Counted from the first letter of the stretch, positions 1-5,095 are shown. The stretch is 5,095 nt of DNA from C00003060 sp964502635 (GCA_964502635.1 CAZCXI010000148.1:1-5095); one strand, 5' to 3'. Notes: generated from the letters alone by a model not told the origin. Made by a program: numbers and translations.

Positions 1-42
1 CATCTTAAGGGCCCCCAAAATGTTCACGGAGTGAGTAAAAGC

Positions 43-62
43 GACTTTTTACGAATCCATCA
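43..62. repeat. Solo right tip of the palindromic repeat family
   Basis: The 20 bases here match 19 of 20 with the right end of the complete element at 255-274; the only difference is T for G at position 56. No matching left tip lies between position 1 and this tip, so it is either a lone tip left by internal deletion or the right end of an element that would have to begin outside the window. The sequence after it (63-120) shows no convincing gene. Confidence 0.6.
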
Positions 63-120
63 TTGGTGACAAACTTGTAGAAATGGTCTCTTCATCGCTC
101 GCGCAGCCGGGTACCCAAAG

Positions 121-275
121 TTGACGGTCTCGTAAGAAGTCAGATTCTGATGGCAAAGTAAAAAGCTCCAAGTTCAAGGCGCGCAAATCTTTAGGAATGA
201 GGCGTACATATGGTACGCCGCAGTGACGAAAGATGCAGCGCAACACAGAAGTTGGACTTTTTACGAAGCCATCAA
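121..275. repeat. Complete 155-bp palindromic intergenic repeat (MITE-like)
   Basis: The ends are inverted repeats: the 21 bases at 121-141 match the reverse complement of 255-275 at 17 of 21 positions. The interior continues the symmetry. A perfect 7-bp stem, GGCGTAC/GTACGCC, with loop ATATG lies at 201-219. Flanking it are ATCTTT (187-192) and AAAGAT (228-233), then GCGC-type segments on both sides, so the whole unit can fold into one long imperfect hairpin or cruciform. It has no coding capacity of its own. From memory, near-identical intergenic elements are scattered through Desulfobacterota genomes; I cannot verify this here. It resembles a non-autonomous miniature transposable element or a REP-like structural repeat. 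No clear target-site duplication is visible at its borders. Confidence 0.8.
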
Positions 276-281
276 AGTTGC

Positions 282-311
282 TTGACAAGGATTTCTGGTA
301 ACGCATATGAT
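282..311 (+). promoter_or_regulatory. Sigma70-type promoter for the lipoprotein gene
   Basis: A perfect -35 hexamer TTGACA (282-287) is followed, after an 18-bp spacer, by TATGAT (306-311), which matches the -10 consensus TATAAT at 5 of 6 positions. Transcription would start near 318, giving a leader of about 40-55 bases before the lipoprotein start codon. The promoter begins 6 bp beyond the right end of the palindromic element, so that element forms its immediate upstream flank. Confidence 0.65.
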
Positions 312-343
312 GACAATAAGGACCCTGTTGGCAAACATGTAGT

Positions 344-351
344 AAAGGGGG
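344..351 (+). promoter_or_regulatory. Candidate ribosome binding site
   Basis: AAAGGGGG at 344-351 is a Shine-Dalgarno-like purine run 8 bases upstream of GTG at 360. A second candidate, GAAGG at 362-366, lies 5 bases upstream of ATG at 372. The two possible starts differ by only four residues, and the sequence does not decide between them. Confidence 0.4.
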
Positions 352-371
352 CAATCACGGTGAAGGCAGAC

Positions 372-815
372 ATGCAATTCGCAACACGCGGATGGTTATC
401 TGCATTATTCGTTTCAGTTATCATTCTGATGGCCGGATGCAGCGCGAAAGAACCAGATGCCACTCAACTGAGGGCTGATTTGGAGAAGATCCTGGAAGAA
501 AATGTGGGAAAAACGTCAGTGGGGAATGCTGAGATTTACAGAATAGTGAGCTTGCAGGTTACCAAGAGCGTTTCCGAAGACGAGAATCATTATACGATGC
601 AGTACAAAGGCGAAGTAGAATGTCTCAAGGGATTCTACATGTCTGCCGACGGTACGTATTCAATTTCAAGACCAACATGGAAGGCTGCCAGGCACGTAAC
701 CAAGGGCAAACTGATAGGATTCGCCGGTAGTATGAATTATGCTTTGACTGGAAGTGACTGGAAGAGTACGCACCACAGCACCACCATGAATATCAAGTAT
801 GTACCTCGAATATGA
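372..815 (+). CDS. Small predicted outer-membrane lipoprotein, unknown function
   Basis: The product is 147 residues, or 151 if translation starts at GTG 360. It opens with a lipoprotein signal peptide: Arg6, a hydrophobic core at about residues 8-20, then the lipobox-like Met-Ala-Gly-Cys with Cys23 as the predicted lipidation site. Residue +2 is Ser rather than Asp, which in enterobacterial sorting rules favours the outer membrane. The mature part starts with a charged helical stretch (about residues 29-42, Leu-Arg-Ala-Asp-Leu-Glu), then a segment rich in aromatic and hydroxyl residues that looks beta-structured. I do not recognise a family. The frame stays open upstream to ATG 210, but 210-275 lies inside the palindromic repeat, so that longer N-terminus (about 54 residues) is very probably an artefact; it would also bury the signal peptide. 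The promoter at 282-311 likely drives it. GC is about 45% (481-600), lower than the DNA just after it. Confidence 0.75.
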   Translation: MQFATRGWLSALFVSVIILMAGCSAKEPDATQLRADLEKILEENVGKTSVGNAEIYRIVSLQVTKSVSEDENHYTMQYKGEVECLKGFYMSADGTYSISRPTWKAARHVTKGKLIGFAGSMNYALTGSDWKSTHHSTTMNIKYVPRI

Positions 816-950
816 AGCAATAGCATTCCCATCTCCGGAGTGGTCCAGCTCCTAGGCGTCGGCCGGATCCGCCGTGTGGCGTTCAGGGACAGCCTCCCGG
901 AGGACAAGCGGGTGGAACGGGCCATGGCCATGAGCGGCAGGATCAGTATT
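816..950 (+). pseudogene. Possible remnant of a GC-rich gene
   Basis: The intergenic stretch after the lipoprotein stop changes composition sharply: 840-941 is about 70% GC by my count, against about 45% in the lipoprotein gene. Read in the same frame as the lipoprotein, with the TGA at 813-815 between them, 31 of 34 codons in 840-941 end in G or C, and the translation is protein-like (…VQLLGVGRIRRVAFRD…VERAMAMSGR). The minus-strand frame that shares these third positions is equally GC3-rich, so the original strand is uncertain. There is no ribosome binding site and no family I recognise. I infer a fragment left by a deletion or insertion rather than a live gene. Confidence 0.3.
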
Positions 951-1017
951 CTATCCGTCGGTCCCGTGTCTGCTCAGATGTTGATCTCCAGGTTTCCAGG
1001 CAACCAAGATAGAGACA

Positions 1018-1023
1018 AGAAGG
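1018..1023 (+). promoter_or_regulatory. Ribosome binding site of the Ig-repeat gene
   Basis: AGAAGG lies 9 bases upstream of ATG 1033, a workable Shine-Dalgarno arrangement. A second GGAAGG at 1026-1031 is only one base from the ATG and too close to act. The site supports ATG 1033 over the next in-frame ATG at 1069, which would delete the basic N-terminus before the membrane anchor. Confidence 0.5.
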
Positions 1024-1032
1024 TCGGAAGGT

Positions 1033-2538
1033 ATGACCAGGAAGTCGTTGCCAAGAAAATCATCTGCCATGTGGATTGGGTTGGCCTTTGCATTGGCAGC
1101 CATAGTCGTTGTCGGCTATCATTGGTATAGTCAGAATCGCGAGTTAAAGGTCGCACATGAACGCCAGAAAGGAGAGATTCGGAAAAAACTGATTAAGAAC
1201 GGTGATCAGGCATTATCACCCGGAGAAGCAATAAGGCGTCCGGGTGCTGAAAAACCTGTTTCATCTCGAGGGCGGGGAGACAAACCTGCTGACCGTGGAA
1301 AAGGAGGGTCTGTCCGGAGTGGTCGTCGTTCCATGGTTGCTTCGGACAACAAACCCGGGAAATTCACTGAACGAGGTGAGGGAGAAAGACTTGCGGAATC
1401 AACTGCGGCTGACTCGGACCGGGAAACTTCGCAGGAAAGTGGCATCTCCGCCGAAGCCGAGATGGACCGTGATGAACCAGATTATTCCGATGCACAACCC
1501 CCGGAGGTGATCGCCATTGTTTTTGATCCGCAACAGGTTCCGCCGGGGACCAACGTCTCTATTTACGTGCAGGCGACTGACAACTTGTCGGGCGTGAAGT
1601 CGATTTCCGGCATGGCCAGAAGCCCGTCCGGGGCCGCGGCATTACCGTTCGGTTGTCGGAGGTCAGGCAGTGACGAGTCATTCGTTGGGACATTGGCAAT
1701 ACCTGAGCGGGCGGAAATGGGAAGATGGTATCTCGCTTACCTCCGAATTACTGATGAGGCATACAACAGCAAGACCTATTCTCAGAACGCTTTGCTGTTA
1801 GCAGACTCATATTTTGAGGTTGTGGAATCAGATTCAGACAACGTGCCTCCAGAAGTGACCGCTGTATATCTCAATCCTTTGGAAGTAGACGGAGGCGGCC
1901 AGGTGCAGGTGACCGTTGAGGCCAAGGACGACAAATCCGGCGTCGCAAAGATATCTGGCGCCTTGATGAGCCCGTCCAAGTATGCCAGGTTGTCTTTTTC
2001 TTGCCGAAACGAAGGCGAAACCAACGTGTTTTATGGACAGTTAACCATTCCCGAGGACGCAGAAACCGGGCAATGGACCCTGGACTATATTCGGGCAGAA
2101 GATGGGGCGAAAAACGTCAGAACGTTTTACCGAACAAATTATCCGAGCATGTTTGATAATGCAAGCATCCATGTGTATACCAACAACTCAGATTCTCAGC
2201 CCCCTACACTGGAGAACCTGATGATATATCCCTCTTCTGTTGCTTATGGAGAAACGGCGAAGATTATCGTTGATGCATCTGATGACATTTCAGGCATCAG
2301 ACGCATATCAGGAAGATTGCAGAGCCCCTCCGGGAAGGCGACTGTTCCGTTTTCCTGTGTTTACAATCCAGACAGCCAGGACTATGAGGCGGCGGTGATT
2401 CTGCCGGCCAATGCCGAAATAGGCCCGTGGGGGGTGAACTATATTCGAATCATTGACGAGGCTCGCAATCAGATAGACTATTCCTATGATAAGAATCCTT
2501 TGGTTCAACAGGCTGTTCTTGAAATCACGGGTGAGTAA
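1033..2538 (+). CDS. Membrane-anchored protein with three tandem Ig-like domains
   Basis: The product is 501 residues. A basic N-terminus (Arg3, Lys4, Arg8, Lys9) precedes one hydrophobic segment at about residues 13-32, best read as an uncleaved signal anchor that places the rest in the periplasm; there is no lipobox. Residues about 33-60 are charged and helical, possibly coiled coil. Residues about 60-155 are low-complexity, rich in Gly, Arg, Ser, Asp and Glu, like a flexible stalk. Three tandem domains follow, starting at the Pro-Pro pairs 156, 272 and 390. Each carries Ala-x-Asp-(Asn/Asp)-x-Ser-Gly-(Val/Ile), Ile-Ser-Gly, a Ser-Pro-Ser motif, one Cys, Ile/Leu-Pro-x-x-Ala-Glu-x-Gly-x-Trp and Tyr-(Ile/Leu)-Arg. 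This matches bacterial Ig-like beta-sandwich repeats seen in surface proteins. No catalytic motif is visible. A structural, adhesive or protein-binding envelope role is likely, but the specific function is unknown. I see no good promoter directly upstream; it may be co-transcribed with the lipoprotein gene. Confidence 0.9.
   Translation: MTRKSLPRKSSAMWIGLAFALAAIVVVGYHWYSQNRELKVAHERQKGEIRKKLIKNGDQALSPGEAIRRPGAEKPVSSRGRGDKPADRGKGGSVRSGRRSMVASDNKPGKFTERGEGERLAESTAADSDRETSQESGISAEAEMDRDEPDYSDAQPPEVIAIVFDPQQVPPGTNVSIYVQATDNLSGVKSISGMARSPSGAAALPFGCRRSGSDESFVGTLAIPERAEMGRWYLAYLRITDEAYNSKTYSQNALLLADSYFEVVESDSDNVPPEVTAVYLNPLEVDGGGQVQVTVEAKDDKSGVAKISGALMSPSKYARLSFSCRNEGETNVFYGQLTIPEDAETGQWTLDYIRAEDGAKNVRTFYRTNYPSMFDNASIHVYTNNSDSQPPTLENLMIYPSSVAYGETAKIIVDASDDISGIRRISGRLQSPSGKATVPFSCVYNPDSQDYEAAVILPANAEIGPWGVNYIRIIDEARNQIDYSYDKNPLVQQAVLEITGE
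1498..2535 (+). repeat. Three tandem coding repeats (Ig-like domains)
   Basis: Repeat units are 1498-1845, 1846-2199 and 2200-2535 (116, 118 and 112 residues). The proteins align along their whole length through shared motifs, whereas the DNA is clearly diverged, which points to old duplications kept by selection on the protein rather than a recent DNA expansion. The cysteine falls exactly 52 residues after the leading proline in all three (Cys208, Cys324, Cys442). Confidence 0.85.
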
Positions 2539-2544
2539 TCCCCA

Positions 2545-2590
2545 ACGTTGATGGTCTCGAAAAATCGACCTTTTACGAAACCATCAATGT
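2545..2590. repeat. Tip-only short copy of the palindromic repeat; hairpin after the Ig-repeat gene
   Basis: 2545-2559 pairs with 2576-2590 as a 15-position stem with one G-T wobble and one mismatch, around a 16-base loop. The arms TTGATGGTCTCG and CGAAACCATCAA are the outer tips of the 121-275 element, here brought together without its interior. It begins 6 bases after the stop codon of the Ig-repeat gene. It could stabilise the transcript's 3' end or weakly terminate, but no U-tract follows, so it is not a standard intrinsic terminator. Confidence 0.7.
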
Positions 2591-2733
2591 CGCAAGAGTC
2601 GAGGGTGCTGCAGATCCGAGGCATTGAGGGTGAAGCTCTACTCATCCACACGGCTCCGGTTCATGCGGCGCTGATGGAAGGGGCCGTCGGGTTCCTTCTG
2701 AAGAAGCACGAGAAAAAGGCAAGAGCGCAATAG
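2587..2733 (+). pseudogene. Orphan 48-codon frame, probable C-terminal gene remnant
   Basis: From ATG 2587, which overlaps the edge of the tip-only repeat, a 48-residue frame runs to TAG 2731-2733. It contains a protein-like stretch (…EALLIHTAPVHAALMEGAVG…) ending in a basic tail, Lys-Lys-His-Glu-Lys-Lys-Ala-Arg. About two thirds of its codons end in G or C, as in real coding sequence. There is no Shine-Dalgarno sequence, and the frame only extends upstream into repeat sequence. I infer the 3' end of a gene truncated by a rearrangement at the repeat; a genuine small protein is the alternative. No family recognised. Its stop is 14 bases before the next start. Confidence 0.3.
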
Positions 2734-2747
2734 CTGGAAGTTGCCCC

Positions 2748-2990
2748 ATGAATAGACAAGACAAACAAAAAGAAATGATGGTTTCGCAGATCTCGGAAGG
2801 TGGAAGCAAGATAGACCTTGAAGATGGTTCTAAATGGAAAATCGCTCCTTATTTCAAGCGGGAGGTTTTTGACCACTGGAGGCATGGAGACAAGGTAGCG
2901 ATAAGGGAGATCTCCGATGATCCAGGCTATCCGTGGACCATTTTCAACGCGGAGGAGAACCTGGCAGTGGCCGCAAGAAGAATCAACTAG
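2748..2990 (+). CDS. Small hypothetical protein, 80 residues, likely beta-rich
   Basis: ATG 2748 is preceded by TGGAAG (2735-2740), a fair ribosome binding site with 7-base spacing. After a charged N-terminus (Asn-Arg-Gln-Asp-Lys-Gln-Lys), residues about 12-53 show an alternating beta-strand pattern: Val-Ser-Gln-Ile-Ser-Glu-Gly-Gly, then Leu-Glu-Asp-Gly-Ser-Lys-Trp-Lys-Ile, then His-Gly-Asp-Lys-Val-Ala-Ile. From memory, this pattern (L-x-D-G-S-x-W then a W-x-x-G-D-x-V turn) recurs in small uncharacterised bacterial proteins predicted to form a compact beta-barrel; no function is assigned to them that I know. There is no signal peptide or membrane segment, so it is probably cytoplasmic. Its two envelope-protein neighbours do not explain it. 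Confidence 0.65.
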   Translation: MNRQDKQKEMMVSQISEGGSKIDLEDGSKWKIAPYFKREVFDHWRHGDKVAIREISDDPGYPWTIFNAEENLAVAARRIN

Positions 2991-3055
2991 TACTCGGTTC
3001 TTTGCCCCCGCATTTTGAGCAAGCCGCTTCCCTGTACCTTCCCTCCCTTCCGAAG

Positions 3056-3071
3056 CAAGGGTTCTCCCTTG
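3056..3071. other. Small hairpin pair in the 2991-3209 intergenic region
   Basis: CAAGGG (3056-3061) and CCCTTG (3066-3071) form a perfect 6-bp stem with a TTCT loop. AAGGG (3057-3061) can instead pair with CCCTT (3045-3049), so the two hairpins exclude each other. There is no U-tract, so this is not an intrinsic terminator. Apart from this and the hairpin at 3182-3204, I see nothing in the 219-base gap. Confidence 0.3.
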
Positions 3072-3181
3072 AGTCGATCCCTGTACCCCCAACGCCTGGT
3101 TGTGATAAGACGCGAAGCAAAGCGGGGCCAGGTTTTTGTGAGTTCGTCAAGTTGTACGAAATAGCAAAGACATCTCCTTGG

Positions 3182-3204
3182 TCACATGACTTGAGGTCAT
3201 GAGA
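3182..3204. promoter_or_regulatory. Hairpin/palindrome over the start region of the DUF2723 gene
   Basis: CATGAC (3185-3190) and GTCATG (3196-3201) pair perfectly around a TTGAG loop, and TC/GA extend the stem past one A-A mismatch. The structure ends 5 bases before ATG 3210. The only Shine-Dalgarno-like bases, GAGG (3193-3196, 13 bases from the ATG) and GAGAAG (3201-3206, 3 bases), lie in its loop or descending arm. It could be an operator for a DNA-binding protein or a structure that limits ribosome access; neither can be decided from sequence. Confidence 0.35.
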
Positions 3205-3209
3205 AGACG

Positions 3210-5095
3210 ATGGCAGGCCTTTCCCATGATCATCACCGGCTTCCCAAGACACGAAACCGCGCGCGAACATTAGGGGCGTTAGCGGCTTCCGGCTTGCCCT
3301 TCGTGGTTTACCTGTATTACCTGTGTCCCACCATAGCCGGAGGGGACACGACGGAACTGATCAACTGTGCCGCTGTCTTGGGGATACCTCACGCGCCCGG
3401 CTACCCGTTGTTTACCATGCTGGGGCATGCCTTCACCTGGATTCCCCTGCATTCTGTGGCCTGGCGGGTGAACCTGTCCTCAGCGGTTTTTTCTGCGCTG
3501 GCCTGCTTGTTTGTTTATCTGTCCCTGCTCAGGTTGACGGGAAGGGTCTGGGCCGCCCTGGCAGGGGCCTGGGGACTCGGGTCTTCTCGCCTTTTCTGGC
3601 ATTACGCCGAGGTCGCGGAAGTCTTCCCGCTCAACAGCCTGTTCGTCACGCTCATCACTTATTGCCTGATTCGGTTCAATCACAGCGCGGGCGAAGCAGT
3701 TCGCCTGTCAGGGATGTCAAGACAGCACCCTGTTTCTCCTCGGGCCCGGCGGTTTTTCTGGCTGTTGTGTCTGCTGTCCGGGCTGGCGCTGGCCAATCAT
3801 CACACCATCACGCTGCTCTTGCCCGCGTCCTTATTGTTCTTGTGGTTTTCAGCACCTGGGCTTTTCCGGGAGGGCAGGACCCTGGCCGTGGGCGTGTCTT
3901 TGGTTCTTGTGGGCCTTACGCCCTACATCTATTGTCCCATGGCCGCCAGGGCGGAACCCGTCTTGAATTGGGGCAATCCGGTCACCCTGGACAGTTTCGT
4001 TCGACTGATTTTGCGCATGGATTTTGGCACGTTTCGTCTTGCCGAAGTGACGACGTCCAGCTCCAGACTTCACCAGATTCCCGTCTTTTTCGGCAGTCTC
4101 TACGATCAGTTCACGCCGCTGGGCATCGGGCTGGGTGTCCTTGGTCTTTTTGCAATGAAGCGTTACAGGCTGGTTCAGGCATATCTGTGGCTTGTCTTTT
4201 TGTTCAGCGGGATTTTCTTCCCGGTGTTTGCAAATTATCCCACGCAGGAGCCTCTGCGGCTCGGGGTACTGCATCGTTTTTACATGATGCCCGCCGTGAT
4301 CTTTTCCTTCTGGATTGGTCTTGGGGTGCACCAGTTGCTCTCATACATTGAGGGGAAAGGGCGCCTTCATGTCTTTTGCCAGGCCACGGCGGCATGTCTG
4401 GTCGCGGGGCTTTTTACATGGGAGTTTAATGCCAATTTGGATGAAACGAACTTCCGGGACAACTACATGGCTGAGGATCTGGCATATAATGTTCTTTTGT
4501 GCCTTCCCGAAAACGCATTGTTTTTCGTGCAGGGAGACATGGTGTCCATGGGTGTGGATTACTTCCAAATTGTTCTGGGGCAGCGGACCGACGTGGTGAA
4601 GCTGAACCAGGAGGAGCTTACTTTTGAGTGGTATTACAAACAGGCCAAGAGACGTTTTTCAGACATTGTTTTAAGGGGCGTGCGTTATGACGGGGTCAGC
4701 ACCCTCAATCTGCACTTCATAGGGGACAATATCGATAAAAAGCCGATATGTTTCAGGTACTTCAAGGAGGACAGCTACAAGAAGACCTATCGCGCATTGA
4801 AGAATGGCCTCATTCATATCATGGTTCCTAAGGACCGGCCTTATTCACTGCAGGAGATAGAAGAGCATACGAACCGGTTGTGGAACAATTTCAAGAAGCG
4901 GGGCTGGCAGCGGCGTTACCCGCAGACCAGTTTCGAGCACGTGGTCAAGGGTTATTATGCGGAGCCCTTTGTGTGGCTGGGGTATGAATTCGCTGAAGCA
5001 GGGGACATCGAAAAAGCCGTGCGTTATTACCGAAAGGCCCTCGAACAAGACCAGAACCAGTCTGCGGCCTTGAAGAACCTGGGCATCCTGTATTT
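3210..5095 (+). CDS. DUF2723 (TMEM260-like) polytopic membrane protein with TPR repeats, 3' partial
   Basis: 628 residues are visible; the frame is open at the window end. ATG 3210 is the only usable start: an in-frame TGA lies at 3192-3194 with no other start between. DUF2723 landmarks appear in order. TM1 is at about 21-39, followed by Gly-Gly-Asp46-Thr-Thr-Glu49 and a Pro-His-Ala-Pro-Gly-Tyr-Pro-Leu motif. Then come Ala-Glu-Val-Phe-Pro-Leu-Asn (ending at residue 142), Gly-Leu-Ala-Leu-Ala-Asn-His-His (191-198) and Leu-Asn-Trp-Gly-Asn-Pro (252-257). Further hydrophobic segments run to about residue 404. A soluble, probably periplasmic region (405-585) contains Leu-Pro-Glu-Asn and Gly-Asp motifs typical of the family. 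A TPR unit spans about 586-619 and a second begins at 620. The family has a GT-C-like fold; the first-loop acidic pair Asp46/Glu49 is the likely catalytic site. A lipid-linked-sugar-dependent transfer is inferred, not shown. The +2 frame at 3323-4351 is a shadow of this gene. Confidence 0.93.
   Translation, partial: MAGLSHDHHRLPKTRNRARTLGALAASGLPFVVYLYYLCPTIAGGDTTELINCAAVLGIPHAPGYPLFTMLGHAFTWIPLHSVAWRVNLSSAVFSALACLFVYLSLLRLTGRVWAALAGAWGLGSSRLFWHYAEVAEVFPLNSLFVTLITYCLIRFNHSAGEAVRLSGMSRQHPVSPRARRFFWLLCLLSGLALANHHTITLLLPASLLFLWFSAPGLFREGRTLAVGVSLVLVGLTPYIYCPMAARAEPVLNWGNPVTLDSFVRLILRMDFGTFRLAEVTTSSSRLHQIPVFFGSLYDQFTPLGIGLGVLGLFAMKRYRLVQAYLWLVFLFSGIFFPVFANYPTQEPLRLGVLHRFYMMPAVIFSFWIGLGVHQLLSYIEGKGRLHVFCQATAACLVAGLFTWEFNANLDETNFRDNYMAEDLAYNVLLCLPENALFFVQGDMVSMGVDYFQIVLGQRTDVVKLNQEELTFEWYYKQAKRRFSDIVLRGVRYDGVSTLNLHFIGDNIDKKPICFRYFKEDSYKKTYRALKNGLIHIMVPKDRPYSLQEIEEHTNRLWNNFKKRGWQRRYPQTSFEHVVKGYYAEPFVWLGYEFAEAGDIEKAVRYYRKALEQDQNQSAALKNLGILY

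Noticed and set aside
2..34. End of an upstream coding region (frame ending at TGA 32-34)
   Set aside because: Only ten codons are visible, too few to separate from chance.
833..903. Short GC palindromes (CTCCGGAG at 833-840, CCTCCCGGAGG at 893-903) as a terminator for the lipoprotein gene
   Set aside because: The stems are very short and no T-run follows either.
981..1010. Possible promoter TTGATC-N18-CAAGAT before the Ig-repeat gene
   Set aside because: Only 4/6 and 3/6 consensus matches, and the start it predicts would fall inside the ribosome binding site at 1018-1023.
813..1130. Readthrough of TGA 813-815 extending the lipoprotein
   Set aside because: The following sequence differs strongly in composition and runs into the Ig-repeat gene in another frame; no selenocysteine element or readthrough context was seen.
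2661..3092. 143-codon minus-strand frame
   Set aside because: It is antisense to the 80-residue gene and spans intergenic DNA; no ribosome binding site or recognisable domain.
2933..3202. 89-codon plus-strand frame overlapping the end of the 80-residue gene
   Set aside because: It starts inside the better-supported gene, and its translation is Pro/Ser-rich without structure; the region reads as non-coding.
3849..4331. 160-codon minus-strand frame
   Set aside because: It is antisense to the DUF2723 membrane region; the translation is rich in His, Gln, Lys and Pro and has no ordered protein features.
3323..4351. 342-codon open frame in the +2 frame over the DUF2723 gene
   Set aside because: It overlaps the DUF2723 coding frame (start 3210), which carries all family motifs; the alternative translation is Ser/Gly/Arg/His-rich with no domain, as expected for a shadow of GC-rich coding DNA.

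Overview
The window is a stretch of bacterial chromosome with every supported gene on the + strand. Composition is about 45% GC in the first gene and clearly higher at the right end. A long palindromic intergenic repeat occurs with tip sequences TTGATGG(T/C)(T/C)TCGTAAAAAGTC / GACTTTTTACGAAGCCATCAA. From memory, this resembles repeats that are abundant in Desulfobacterota (Desulfobacterales-like sulfate reducers). That placement is an inference and could not be checked here.

Layout. (1) 1-311 is repeat-rich: a lone copy of the repeat's right tip (43-62), a complete 155-bp element (121-275), and a strong sigma70-type promoter (282-311) only 6 bp beyond the element. (2) 372-815 encodes a small predicted outer-membrane lipoprotein of unknown function. 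(3) 816-1032 is an intergenic stretch whose first half is about 70% GC and looks like a scrap of an older coding region. (4) 1033-2538 encodes a 501-residue membrane-anchored protein: one N-terminal transmembrane anchor, a charged low-complexity stalk, and three tandem Ig-like domains of about 116 residues, each with a single cysteine at the same place. (5) 2545-2590 is a tip-only copy of the repeat, directly after that gene's stop. (6) 2587-2990 holds a short orphan reading frame, probably a gene remnant, and then a convincing 80-residue small protein. (7) 2991-3209 is non-coding and ends in a hairpin over the start region of the next gene. (8) 3210 to the window end is the first 628 residues of a DUF2723/TMEM260-type polytopic membrane protein (GT-C glycosyltransferase-like) with a periplasmic domain and C-terminal TPR repeats. 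It is cut by the window edge.

How the genes may work together. The three larger proteins are all predicted to be in or on the envelope: a lipoprotein, an anchored Ig-repeat protein, and a GT-C-like enzyme whose soluble part should face the periplasm. The eukaryotic relative TMEM260 O-mannosylates Ig-like IPT domains, so the DUF2723 protein acting on the upstream Ig-repeat protein is a testable idea. Repeat elements and gene scraps separate the genes, so they need not form one operon. No RNA gene, CRISPR array, insertion-sequence transposase or replication origin is visible. The most interesting material is the Ig-repeat/DUF2723 pairing and the repeat family.
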